Shown: positions 1 through 13,160 of the stretch, piece after piece
Numbering within the stretch: the first letter of the stretch is position 1
Layout: the number at the start of each line of letters is the position of its first letter
Source of the DNA: Amoebidium appalachense
Taxonomy: Eukaryota > Ichthyosporea
Assembly (NCBI GenBank): GCA_963693365.1
Contig: CAVNZM010000015.1
Span: 4,712,001 to 4,776,000 of the forward strand
Direction: 5' to 3'
Length of the DNA stretch: 64,000 nucleotides
Made by a program: the position numbers and the translations under genes
Notes under the pieces: model-generated
Database searches by the model: none
What the model was told of the DNA's origin: nothing
The model's input: only the letters and a program-made list of their open reading frames with translations

Positions 1-840
<840 letters not shown>

Positions 841-2478
841 AATTTGCCATATGATGTTCTGCCACCAGTCACGGCCCCTCGGGCCTGGGCCAGGATATGC
901 CCGACTTGTGCCTCCAAGTCGGATCCGGAAGGCCTCGCGGCCGCGGGCGAATGACATTCCAGCTCCGGAACAGCCCGAGTACTAGTCATGACAAGGTACT
1001 GGTGGTCAATGGAATTCACTTTCACATGTAGAAACGGAATTATTTTCACACAAATAAAACGCTTCTTGGTAACTGCTAAATGGGAAGATTTATTCCATCT
1101 AATACTGTACCATCACAAAACATGAACACGTGCATGCACTAAGTTACGACCACAAGTGAGTGAGGACACTGCGACCGTGTTCATACCGTCGTAATGCTAT
1201 TGGTTGGAGACTACGGCGGGCGAATCCCCCCATACTCCTGTGTGTGGGGCGAGACAAATGTGCACACAGAGCCGTAATCAGGCAAAAACGTGTATATTTT
1301 TTATTGCATTATACACGAACAATTAGATATATCATATCACAAATATCTCTGAAGCAGAAATAATTAGATGACTACTACTCCCAGGCACACAACAAAGCAT
1401 TTACAATTTTCCAATCTAACATATTTTTTTTAGCGAAGAATGACTCGCATAATATATATTTCCGATTAAAATGAAATTTTAACATTTTCCAGATAAATCG
1501 GCAATGTAGCGCGAAGCAACATCGGCTGTGCACAGTCATCTAAATATCACCAATCGAGAGCTGCAAGTTACGTAAAGATTTTTATTAAGCACAACGACCC
1601 ATTATGTTCCATGCTCACTACATACATAGCTACACGTTATGTGGAAATGGCGTCTCAGATTCGAATTTTCCGGCCGGCCCAGGACGCGTTTCGGAGACGA
1701 TATCGATCATCATCTGGCGTGACGATGACTGAAGCATGCAACACGCCCCACCATTATGGCATGTCTTTGGGGATCACACGGGCGGTAAATGTGGTATGCA
1801 AAGAATGTTCAGATTGACATATGATTGGATTAAAGGACCTTTTGCGGCCCGGCTGGCTCGCTGTGGCATTTAAAGCGGTCACCCCACACCTTAAATTTTA
1901 ACCTGGATTATATATATATCCAAGTGTGTAATTAGCGCCAGTCATTTCAATGCCGTAAATAATACACAAAAATAGCTTACATAATCCAAACGAGCTGTTT
2001 TTATTATTTATCAACTCAGGTATATTAGAATCATAATGCGTTGGGGGCAGAATGTTAGATCAAGATGTGATAACGATATTTTCGTTTGAAATAGAATTTG
2101 GTGTGCAATAATTTGGATTGACAAATGCTCCCTTCTAGGAGGATTCACCCAGAAGGAGTGCCGCTGAAGCTGATGGCATTCCTTCGGACCCCGGCCATTG
2201 ACAGATTGAGCACACACGTACAACGAATGTACTGCATCTGTCTGTCAGTCTGTGTATGTTCTCGATTCAGCAGTTCAGTGTGCAAAGGACTAACCAAACG
2301 ACGCACAGGTTCACTATTCCTAATAGTCGTCCCGTTATTCAAAAGGGAATGCTTGTACAACTATAGGACTTCAGCTGCTCTGTAATATATGTACGCACTC
2401 ACTGATTAGATACATCTCCTCTTGCTCCATCTCTCAGCGAAGAACGGAAGCTCCCGAAGGTTCTTTCACACTTCTACC

Positions 2479-2480
<2 letters not shown>
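841..2480. other. Non-repetitive DNA with no recognised gene
   Basis: Ordinary complex sequence with short open frames in both strands (for example around 774-1049 minus and 1611-1817 plus). None gives a recognisable domain or convincing pair of splice sites. It could hold 5' exons or UTR of the gene at 2663, since candidate acceptors occur near 2437 and 2632, but this is not established. Confidence 0.5.
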
Positions 2481-2516
<36 letters not shown>

Positions 2517-2662
2517 GTACACCACAACACTCTTGGCACATACACCCACACCAGCACTACAACTACACTCATGTTCCTTTAGCCAAACAATCGTGAGCCC
2601 AATGTAACCTAGTTTCGTCTCTTCCTTTTCAGTTCCGATTTCCCTCTGGAAATTCCCGAAAA

Positions 2663-3607
2663 ATGTCCGATGTGGCGTCCCATCTGGCGTCCACATCGGC
2701 GTGCCTCCCCAACAAATATGGAACTGCGACCGAGTCATTCCCCGGAGAGAACCAAGGGGGGAGTTCGGTTGGGCAACTTCTTATGCAGAGATTAGCCGAG
2801 TGGGAGAAGGAGCTAGAACACGAAATTGATTTATTCAGCAAGGAGGAGTTGTTGTTGAAGAGGTCTGTGAGCACGGATACGGTAGATTCTGTGAACTCCG
2901 GATTGAATTTCGGTGCATGTACCCCACCGGAGCAATCTGTACCATCAAATCAGGATACCCACACGAAATCAGGGAATGAATTTGAAGGAAGTTCTATTCC
3001 CAACACGAAGGATTCGGCCGTGAGCACAAACGAACCTGAGCGCATGAAACTTGCTGCAAAATCACCAGAAAATGGGGTGTGCATAGCACTTGAGCAGCAG
3101 GAAACGCAAAGAGAGCCATGTGTGGCCGAGCCACCAGACCGATTTGTGGTGTTGCAGGGATCAGCAGCGCCCACGCCGCAACCACCATCTCATGTGTCGA
3201 ATGCTGGGAATGGCCCAACTAAGCAAACCGGTCGGATGAAATCCTCCAGCACCGACTTCAGAGATGACATGTTAACGGAGGAGGAGCGAGATAAAATTGC
3301 AAGAATTCTATCAAAGGTGGATGAAAATTACGGGAAAACGAGAGCGAGTTTTGGCCGCGCAAGCGCCCCCGGCCCCAAGACCACATCGTTGCAATCAAAC
3401 GGACCGGCAAAAGTTCTGCGGAGACAGAAATCCAAACCGGTAACTGTGGGCGAATTTGGATATGTACATCTAAACTTGGAAGATTGTGATCCTTCAGAAC
3501 TCATGCATGAGACCTTAAGGGAACGGAAGTTAAGGCGGTCCATCATGATCGAAATGAGGGAAAAGTCGCTGGCCGTTCAGACGCTGGTTGAAAAGAGGAA
3601 AAAGTGA
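2663..3607 (+). CDS. Hypothetical protein, 314 residues, single uninterrupted frame
   Basis: I do not recognise this protein. The frame opens at the ATG at 2663 and ends with TGA at 3605-3607. It is the only long frame in this part of the window with normal, non-repetitive amino-acid composition. A polypyrimidine tract ending TTTTCAG lies about 30 bp before the ATG, so an intron in the 5' UTR or an upstream exon is possible. The N-terminal third contains a charged, probably helical segment (about residues 40-70). The middle (70-200) is Ser/Thr/Pro-rich and probably disordered. The C-terminal 110 residues are the most protein-like: an acidic helix starting LTEEERDKIARILSK, a basic stretch, then GEFGYVHLNLEDCDPSELM and a basic Arg/Lys-rich helical tail. 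There is no signal peptide or membrane segment. The coding call is fairly secure from length and composition; the function is unknown. Confidence 0.7.
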   Translation: MSDVASHLASTSACLPNKYGTATESFPGENQGGSSVGQLLMQRLAEWEKELEHEIDLFSKEELLLKRSVSTDTVDSVNSGLNFGACTPPEQSVPSNQDTHTKSGNEFEGSSIPNTKDSAVSTNEPERMKLAAKSPENGVCIALEQQETQREPCVAEPPDRFVVLQGSAAPTPQPPSHVSNAGNGPTKQTGRMKSSSTDFRDDMLTEEERDKIARILSKVDENYGKTRASFGRASAPGPKTTSLQSNGPAKVLRRQKSKPVTVGEFGYVHLNLEDCDPSELMHETLRERKLRRSIMIEMREKSLAVQTLVEKRKK

Positions 3608-4660
3608 TTTTGACGATGGGAATATGTCTACATAGTTTAAAAAGCTATTTGTATATGCGTATTTGCTTCGCATTTCTTATACCGTAATACTCTTTTTTGG
3701 TAGGTTTGAGAGTATGATATTCTGAAGTGTGTTTGGTGCGTGCACGTGTGGACGGCGCGTTTTTTTGTGCAATATAGTTTTTGAATGATTTGGTATGGTT
3801 TTCAAAGTGGCGCATGCGCTCTCGATTTTTTTTTTTCCTATTGGGTTTCATTCTTCGTGTATTTACGAAGTGGTGGTTGGGCAAGTGATGCTTAGATACT
3901 GTTTTTTTCCGTTTTCAAATCTTTCTGTATGATTTATTTGTATGAATAATGCTGTGCAGCTGTCACAGATTCGCCCACCTCAGTGATGTATTTACCAGTT
4001 GATAGGAAGTATTGGTGCATATACTGATTCAAGGTATCATTCCCGGTAATTAAAGACTTGTTAGAGCTTAGCAATATACCGTGACATATAATTCAATACT
4101 AACATTCAACTGCCCAAGCCTTAGTGATTCTTCTATACGCTTGCAGTGTGTGGATAGATGCGGTTGTTTTGTAGCCGCTGTACGTGCGTACCGAAAGATT
4201 GGGTCTATATTTTATTGCCGTTGTAAGCTATTTATAGCTATTGAAAGCGCGAACGAAAGGAGGTAGGTTGGTGTGGTTGAACACGCATATTTACCGCTCG
4301 TTTTAGGTTGAAGTATGTATATCACACTTATATTTGTATCTGATATATGCCGAAGCTTTGTAGGAGGAGAATGTATCGAATATAATTCTATTGCTTCCAG
4401 TGAATGGGAGTAGGAACTGAGTGTGCAGTACTAGCTGAAGTGTATCGTAGATTTGGTACACTGGGTGCTTAAAAACAAAAAAACAAAAAACAAAAACATC
4501 CTGTCTTCAAACACCTCCTTTTTTTCATTCCCCGAGTGTGAAAACAAAGAAACATTCTGCGTCAACATGGTACGGATAGCTAGACTGTCGTTGGAAAGAT
4601 TGCCATTTTGACGTCCGTAAAAAAACTTTTTGCACACTGTAGGGCATACAGACACCATAG
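3608..4660. other. 3' flank of the hypothetical gene; no gene seen
   Basis: AT-leaning complex sequence after the stop at 3607, probably 3' UTR and spacer. I see no open frame with plausible composition and no clear canonical polyadenylation hexamer. Confidence 0.5.
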
Positions 4661-4671
4661 CAATCATGTGT

Positions 4672-5089
4672 GTGTGTGGGGGGGTGGGTGGGTGGGTGGG
4701 TGGGCGGACCTGATGTTCGACGGGGGAGGGGGGGGGGGGGAGGGGGGGGGAGGGGTCCAGCCCGAGTGCAGTCGGACGTGTCCGGATGGGGGATGGGGAG
4801 GGGGGAGGGGGGGACACAAATATGCAAGGGGTGGAGGCAGGGGCGGGGCGGGGCCGGGGGGGGAGGGAAGGGGGGGGGGGGGGGGGGGGGGGAGGGGGAT
4901 TATGCAAGGGTAGGGAGGGGGGGAGGGGGATTATGCAAGGGTAGGGAGGGGGGGGGAGGGGGGGGGAGGGGGGAGGCCTAGGGGCAGATTTAAATTTAAA
5001 GCAAGGGGCTCTGAGGCGGGGCTGAGAGGGAGGGGGCCGGGGGAGGAGGGGAAACGTTACTCGTCACAATGGTGCAAACTAGGGGCGGG

Positions 5090-5123
<34 letters not shown>

Positions 5124-5215
5124 GGGGGGGGGGGGACAATTATGGAAGGGGAGGGGAGGGAGGGGGGGGTCCGGAGGGGGAAGGAGGGGAGGGGGGGGGG
5201 GGGAAAGAGACTTCA
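4672..5215. repeat. G-rich low-complexity block
   Basis: Dense G-runs with interspersed A, preceded by a short (GT)n/(GGGT)n stretch. A short segment containing GATTATGCAAGGGTAGG is repeated at about 4898 and 4930. The plus strand could form G-quadruplexes. Confidence 0.9.
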
Positions 5216-6221
5216 GTTCAAATTCGTGATCGTTCATTTATATGATCTTTACAGCAAAAACAACGGATATATAAGGTAAACGGTGTACATATATCAAACG
5301 TTACGGAATATCATGCTGTGACGTCTCTGAGTTTGCGCACGTCGGCGTCTGATGTTCGGTGTTGTTCCGAGCCTTATGGACAAAACGTCTGAAACGTGTG
5401 ATGATCATCAAGGGTACCGATGGTCGCACGCACGGGTGCACACGCGCGCACACACACACACACACACCTACGTATGCACACATGCAACATGCACACATGT
5501 ACGCACGCACGTACGCACGCACGTACGCACACTTAAATAAAGTTTTGATGTATATATACTGTTTGTGTGTGGTTGCGTGCTTCGTACACAGGATGGGAAG
5601 GGCAGTCATATGGATGTAGTACCAACACAAAACACACAACGCGGGCACGCGCGCGCGCGCACACACACACACACGCACACACATGCATATCTGGTGCTCA
5701 GATAATACAAGTATACTGCCATTTAGACGTTTTTACTGTGTGCAGCCTCTGTATTCCATCTCACCAATTATCAGTGACGAGGCTTTGTAGGTCTATCCTT
5801 CACCCCAAGCAGTAATTTGTATCAACCCCCCCCCCCCCCTCTCTCCCGGGCCCCTTCCCGCCCACCGGCCTCTCCTCCCCGAATTTGTTTTTTAAAAAAA
5901 ACGAAAAAAAGGCAAATAACATTTAGGTCAACAGATTCATCGGCAATTATTCCTCACACGACCCACACTATCACACAAATCACATTGGGTGAGCTCCTAT
6001 TAACCAATAAACCCATCGCAACTGTACAATCAGATACCAATTTCAAATTTCCATCGAGGGGAGGGGGGCCCCACACTTCTATTATTGTTTCTGGGGGGTC
6101 CAAACTCTTGACGGATTTGCCTCAAGTAGATATTCAATTACCCCGAACTTATCCACACCACCCGAGGTTTGTTATTCTTGACGAATTTTCCTCAAACGGG
6201 GGGTTCAATCACCCCACAGAC
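5216..6221. other. Spacer downstream of the mL45-like gene, with microsatellites
   Basis: Contains (CA)n and CGCACGTA-type repeats at about 5440-5540 and 5645-5690 and a C-run near 5825. At about 6085-6221 there are degenerate tandem copies resembling the end of the last exon of the neighbouring minus-strand gene. No independent gene is recognised. Confidence 0.6.
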
Positions 6222-6397
6222 CTATTGCTCCTGGGGGTTTTTCTTCACGATTTTGCCGCAAATAAGCCACTGGCTGTCCGGATCTACGACGTGTCTCTCC
6301 AGCACCACATACTCAATCACTTCCTGATGGGTGACTGTGTTGTCGTTGCTGAACCCTTTGAATGCACCGTTCCATACCTGTGTGTGTGTTCGTGTGT

Positions 6398-6428
<31 letters not shown>

Positions 6429-7556
6429 GGGGAGGGGGAGAAGGGGATGAGTGTGTGTGTGTGTGGTGGGGGGTGGGGTGTGTGTGTGTATGTAGGGGAG
6501 GGAGAGGGGGGGGGGGGGGGGGGGGGGGCGGGTGTGTGTGTGTGTGTGTGTGTATATGGTGGTGGTGGTGGTGGTGGTGGTGGTGGGGGGGGGGGGGGGG
6601 GGGGGGGGGGGGGTGATGTATGCGTTAGAGGGTTGGAAATGGGGGGGGGGGGGAGGGGGGGGGGGGGGGAGGGGGGAAGAGGGGGAGTGGGGAAGGGTGA
6701 TGGTGGGTGGTTCGAAGAGTCCGTCACAGAGTGCGAAGTACACAGTCATAACGGACAGCATCATGCAGAGAGCAAACCACACAAAGCGTAAGCAGAAGAA
6801 GGTGGTGGTGGTGGTGGTGGTGGTGTGTGTGTGTGTGCGTGTGCGTGTGCGCGCGCGTGTGTGTGTCTGTGTGTGCGCGCGCGTATGCACGCGCGTGTGT
6901 TGATCATGTTCATGTCTCTCTCTCGATCCCTCTCTCTCTCTCTCTCAGTGTGTGTGTGTGTGTGTGTGTGTTGGGGGGGTTGCACGTACCTGTCTGTGAT
7001 GGAGTCTCACCATGACCTGAATCCACGTGTCTTGGGCTGACTCGACCTGGATGGCTCGGAGGGCTACCATGCGTGGACGCTCCATAATCTGCTCCACCTG
7101 TGTACGTGTGTACGTGGACGTGTACGTGTGTGTGTGTATGTATACGTGTGTGTGTACGTGTGTGTACGTGTGTGTGTGTATGTATATATGTGTGTGTACG
7201 TGTGTGTACGTGTGTGTGTGTGTATGTATACGTATGTGTGTACGTGTGTGTACGTGTGTACGTGTGTGTGTGTACGCGCATGTGTACGTGTACGTGTGTA
7301 CGTGTGTGTGTGTGTGTGTGTGCGCGTGTGTGTAGGGGAAGGGGGAGGGAGGAGGAGGACGAGGGGGGGGGGGGGGGGGGGGGGTTAGGGGGTTTAAACT
7401 CGTTCTATTAATGAATACGAGAGTACAGATTCATGGCACACAACACAATGTTGAGTGCAAACTACACATGACGAGAATACACAATATGCAGAGTTATCCT
7501 CAGGGGGGGGGAAGGGTGGTGGTGATAGTGGTGGATGGTTGGGTGGATTGGGTACG

Positions 7557-7588
<32 letters not shown>

Positions 7589-7725
7589 AGACGAGACTGG
7601 ATAGTGATTTTGACAGTTTCCTATACATGGGGCATGATACGCAGGCTTGGGAGGGCAAGGGATGATTTGTTCTCTATTCCTTCCTCCTCCCTTTTTTTTT
7701 GGATTCGAGAGGGAGAGAGGGAGGG

Positions 7726-7762
<37 letters not shown>

Positions 7763-8677
7763 GCTTTACCTTCCACATTGGTGTGACTTTTCCCTTACGT
7801 TTTGGACCGTTTTCAATCATTTTCTGAAAAGAAAGGAAAGAGTAACTGTTATGCTCTTCAGTAAACACAGTTGGGTTGGCAGAGCTGAGGAAAAACAAGT
7901 ACTAAGTGATTTGAAGATGGAAAAGTGGGCAAATGCAAACAGAGAAAAGGGCAGGGAGAGTGGAGGGAAGAGAGGGAGATGGTGTGAGGGAGAAAGGGGG
8001 AGGAGGGACGGAGAGAGGTGGGGAGTGAGGAGAGAAGACATGCAGGCAGGGACACCGGGGAGAGAGGGGGGGGTTTGAATGCGTCATAAAGTACGAAGTA
8101 CACAAGAACAAACGGATAACACGATGCAGAATGCAAGCCATACATAAAGAGTATGCATAATAAGCAGAGCCCATCCTCAGGGGGGCGCCCACGTCATCCA
8201 CAGTACCCGAGTTTCGACCTATTCACCTCGTTAACGAAACCCAACTCAGATACTGTTTTACTTGAACATGGGTAGGTCACCCGTCTTGATCAGAGACGAG
8301 CAGGGTTGCTTATGCCGGCAAGGGCAGTGGGAAAGGCCGGGGGTTAAAGTTGCAGCAGTAAGCAGAAGCAAGAAAAATATAGATAGGAACTCAGGAGACG
8401 GGGCTTCTAGAAAGCTCCCCCGACGCTACCTAAGTCGATACGGGAGAGAGGGGGGGAGGGGGGGGGGGGGGGGGGGGGGGGGAGGCGTAGAGGGGGAGAG
8501 AGGACGACAGGATGAGATGGGGAAGGGACGGGTGGACGAAAGGAGGGATGGAGAGAAGGAGGGAGAAAAAACGACGATGCATAGCCAAAAAACCGCCTGA
8601 AGAGAGAACAGAGAATAAGTTGCCCCAAATTGTTGTCCGGGGAGAAGGAGGAAGAAGGGGGGTTTTTTTTTTCCTTG

Positions 8678-8718
<41 letters not shown>

Positions 8719-8857
8719 GAATGTGTTATAGAGCGCAAAGTACACTTTAATAACGGACAATACGATGCAGAGTGCAAACTACGCAAAGAGTATGCAGTAA
8801 GAAGTAGAGCCTATCGTCAAGGGGGGCCCAAGTCATCCACAGAACCCCACCGCGCGG

Positions 8858-8898
<41 letters not shown>

Positions 8899-9123
8899 TG
8901 TGTGGTAGGGGGGGGGGGGGGAGTCCTACAAGGTACACGTTTCCAGTCACACTCGTCTTCAGAGTCTCGCTGTCTCCACTGTGTGCGCCTTGTTAGCCAC
9001 ATATTTGACATGAGAAACCATGGAGAAACATCCCCCTCTCCCCCCCCCTCCCCCCGGCGCACATACGCACACCCCAACACATCTCCCATCCTGACTAATG
9101 AAATAATTACCTTGGCCTCAAAC

Positions 9124-9155
<32 letters not shown>

Positions 9156-9771
9156 AAAAAATCCTTTTTGTTGTTGTTGTTGTTGTGGTGGTGGTGTGTG
9201 TGTGTGTGCGTGTGTGGGTGGGTGGGGGGGGGGGGGGTTGGTTGGTTTCCGACAACCAGACCGAGAGAGGGAGAGAGGGAGAGAACGAGAGCGAGTGGGG
9301 AGGGAGGGGGAGGGAGGGGGAAGTGTGTGTGTGTATGTCGTGGTCGTAGTGGTGGGGGAAGGGGGGAACACGGGTTGGTTGGGTGGATGGGGGGAGGACG
9401 GGGGGCATATGCATCCCCTTGGCCTTCCCAACAGCCTGACCAGGTATATGTAAGGGGGATAAACAGAAGAGAGGGGATACAGAGAGAAATACACGCACAG
9501 AGGCGGAGAGAGCAGGGGGGGAAGGTGAGGTAGGAGGAGGAGGAGGAGGAGGAGGGGGAAGGGGGGGGGGGGGGGGGGGGGGGGGGGGTGATGTATGCGT
9601 TATTGGGTTGGAAACATGGAGGAGACACCAAAGGACAAACTACACAACATCACAAAAATTCCAAACCCGAAATCAAACAATTTGAGCGTGCAGGCACAAG
9701 ACACTTCAACAGAGCCCATCGACGGGTGAGGGGGAGAAGGGGAGAGGACGAAGGAGGGGGGGGGGGGGGGG

Positions 9772-9852
<81 letters not shown>

Positions 9853-9863
9853 TGTGTGTGTGT

Positions 9864-9906
<43 letters not shown>

Positions 9907-10029
9907 GAGAGAAGAGAAGAGAGAGAGAGTGTGTGTGTGAGAGAGAGGGGGGAGGGGAGAGAGAGGGGGGGGGGGGGGGGAGAGAGAGAGAGAGAGAGTG
10001 TGTGTGTGTGTGTGTGTGTGAGGGGGGAG

Positions 10030-10092
<63 letters not shown>

Positions 10093-10344
10093 CACGTACG
10101 TAGCCAGGGCGGTGTTGACCCTAATGTAGACCTGCTCCACCTGCTCGGCAAACTCACGCACCTTGAAGCCCTTCATGTGCCGCTTGGCTATGGCCACACT
10201 GCACGTGCACGCGTGTGAGTGCACATGCACAAAATAATTCTAGATGCACGTGCATAAAATACTACGTGACGTATGCTAAATGAGGGAGAAGGCACCACTG
10301 CAAACAAATCAACTACAGTTACTAGGTCAGTGTGTGTAGGAGTT

Positions 10345-10377
<33 letters not shown>

Positions 10378-11070
10378 ATGTGCATGTATTGACCTGTGTG
10401 TATGTGCATGCATGTGTATGCGTGTGTGTGTTTGTCACCTAGGTGTGTGCGGGCACGTGTGTGTACGCACGTTTTTCTGTCGACGGCTGCAGTGTGGACA
10501 CCCCCAACCCCCTCCCCCCCACACGGTGTGTTGAGTCATGCACGTGGCCGGAAAATGAATGTGCAAGCACAATCTCTTTAAACTCGAGTGTGTATGTCTA
10601 TGTATGTGTGGAGTGGGGGAAAGGAGAGGGGGTTATATGTATGCGTGTGGGGGTGCATACCTGTGTTTGCGTGTGTGTGTGCGTCCATGCGCGTGCGCGT
10701 GCGCGTGCGTGCATGTGTGTGCATTTCTGCTCGTGTCTGTTGGTGTGTGTATGTGCGTGGGATTTGCGTCGCGTGCGTGCGTGGGATTTGCGTCTGTGTG
10801 TGTGTGCGGCTGCGTGTGTGCATGTGTATGTGTGCGCGCACAAGCGTGAGTGTGCATGTGAGTGTGCGCGTGGGTGTGCGCGTGCATGTGTGTGCGTGTG
10901 CGCACGCGTGCGTCAAATGATGTGTGTGTGTGTGTGTGTGTGTGCATGATAGCACCCACCCAATTGTTGACTGGAACATTCCCTTGAAGTTCTGCCACCG
11001 CTGGCCGAATCCGTCTTTGCTGAAAATAGACTTCATCTGGTCTTTCTCAAAGGGCGGTGATTCAATGACT

Positions 11071-11123
<53 letters not shown>

Positions 11124-11689
11124 GTGTATGTGTTTGAGTGTCTGTGTGTGTGTGTTGGTATGTGTTGGTATAATGAGTTAGGGGGGATTCTGACATTTTC
11201 AGAAACATATCCTTGCCCCCTAAACCGCCTGAAGTCACAGCCAGGGAACCCCCCCCCCCCCCCTTCCCCCTCCCCCCCCCCCGGGGCGGGGGATGTTGAG
11301 GAGAGCCATAATTGGTATCGTATAGGCATCGCTCAGAGGCAAATCCCGATGTATCCAACGGCCCACCACTATCCGTATCTTCCGTATTTCCAGGGGGGAG
11401 GGGGGAGGGGGGGGAGGGGGGGAGGAAGGGAGGGGGGGGGGGGGGGGGGGGAGAGGGAAAGAGAGAGAGAAGAGAGAGGAGGAGAGAGGGAGGGAGGGGG
11501 GGAGAGAGAGAGAGAGAGAGAGAGAGACGCATAGAAGGGTTAGAATTATGGAGGAGACACACAAAACGTCACAAAAACGAGAAACAAAACATCAAGCCTT
11601 CAAAAAGGAAAAACGTGCAGGTAGAAAACAAAACAAAACCCATCATCAGGGGAGGGGGGGGGGGGGGGTTGGAGTTGGGGTAGAAAGGC

Positions 11690-11720
<31 letters not shown>

Positions 11721-11874
11721 CAAGCAGCACATACCGAGCTGGCCCAGAGAGAGGATGGGAATCTTCTGGTAATCGGCAATGTCTGTGGGTGGACGGAACC
11801 CTGGCTTCTTCATCTCCTCCTTCATGATACTGGTGCATGTGTGAGATGGGTACGTGCCCACACACACACACACA

Positions 11875-11905
<31 letters not shown>

Positions 11906-12021
11906 GCTATCTAGCTCTGTACACCCCCCCCCCCCCCCCCCCCCTCACACACTCTTCTCTATGCAACAGTCTGTCTTCCCCCTCCCCTCCCCCTGCAAAG
12001 TATGCGTGAATTGGGCATGTG

Positions 12022-12064
<43 letters not shown>

Positions 12065-12364
12065 CCCCCACTCCTCCCCTTAATCCTGTAACCCCCTCTC
12101 CCCCCCCCCCCCACACACACACACAGCCCCCACTCCTCCCCTTAACCCTGTAACCCCCCCCCCCCCCCCCCCCCCCCCACACACACAGCCTCTTCTCTAT
12201 AAAGCAGGCTCTCATCCCCCCCCCCCCCCCCCTTCCCCCTATCTCTCTCTCTCTCTCCCACCCTCCCTCCAACTTTCCCCCCTCCCCTCTCCCTCCCCTC
12301 TTCCCCTCCCCCCTTCTTAACCGTCTCTCTCTCCATCTCTCTTTCTCCCTCCCTCCCCCTCCCC

Positions 12365-12397
<33 letters not shown>

Positions 12398-12686
12398 ACA
12401 CACACACCCTTCTCGCTAGAAGAAAGGGATCATGTGACCATGCAAAAGCTAGAGTGAAGTGGCATGGAGGTTTTGTTTTATCCCTTTCTTTCTTTCTTTC
12501 TTTCTTTGGGGGGGGGGGGGGGGGATGCACTGATTAGATCGTTTCTGATTGCTTCGCGCACCAAAACAACCACAGCCACAACCCCCCCCCCCCCCCCGTC
12601 CCGCCCCCTGCCCTCCCCCCCCCCCCCCCCCGTCCCGCCCCTGCCCTCCCCCCCCCCCCCCCCCCCGTCCCGCCCCTGCCCCCCCC

Positions 12687-12734
<48 letters not shown>

Positions 12735-13127
12735 AAAAAAGAAAAAAAGAAAAGAAAAATCCCAGCTTCGGAGGATCTTTTTCGTCTCTTCCTAATCTAA
12801 CGCCTACATTGGCTACTCTAAAAATGAGTTTTTTTCTGTACATCCCCCCCCCCCCCCCCCTTCTCTCAAGAAAAAAGTTGGGGGGGTGGCCAATACATAT
12901 AAATGGGTGTGTGTAGCGCAGGCGGGCGGGGGCGGGGGGGGAGGGGGGTAGAAAAAAGAGAAAAACACAGGTAGACAACATGCACAACACGGAAAAAACC
13001 AAAAAACCCTTATTAAAAAATAAACTAAAAAAACTCGAGACTTACTCTTTCATCATCTTCCTCTTGGCCTTGACGCCTGAAAACGGTGATGCATGCCGTA
13101 CACTCTGCAATGGCTATACATGGGGAG

Positions 13128-13160
<33 letters not shown>

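Noticed and set aside
5817-6791. 324-residue plus-strand frame
   Set aside because: Its second half is Cys-Val-Gly repeat from GT/G tracts, and its first half is antisense to the mL45-like last exon and its 3' flank.
9118-9498. Pro/His/Thr-rich minus-strand frame
   Set aside because: Low-complexity C-run and CA repeat translation inside an intron.
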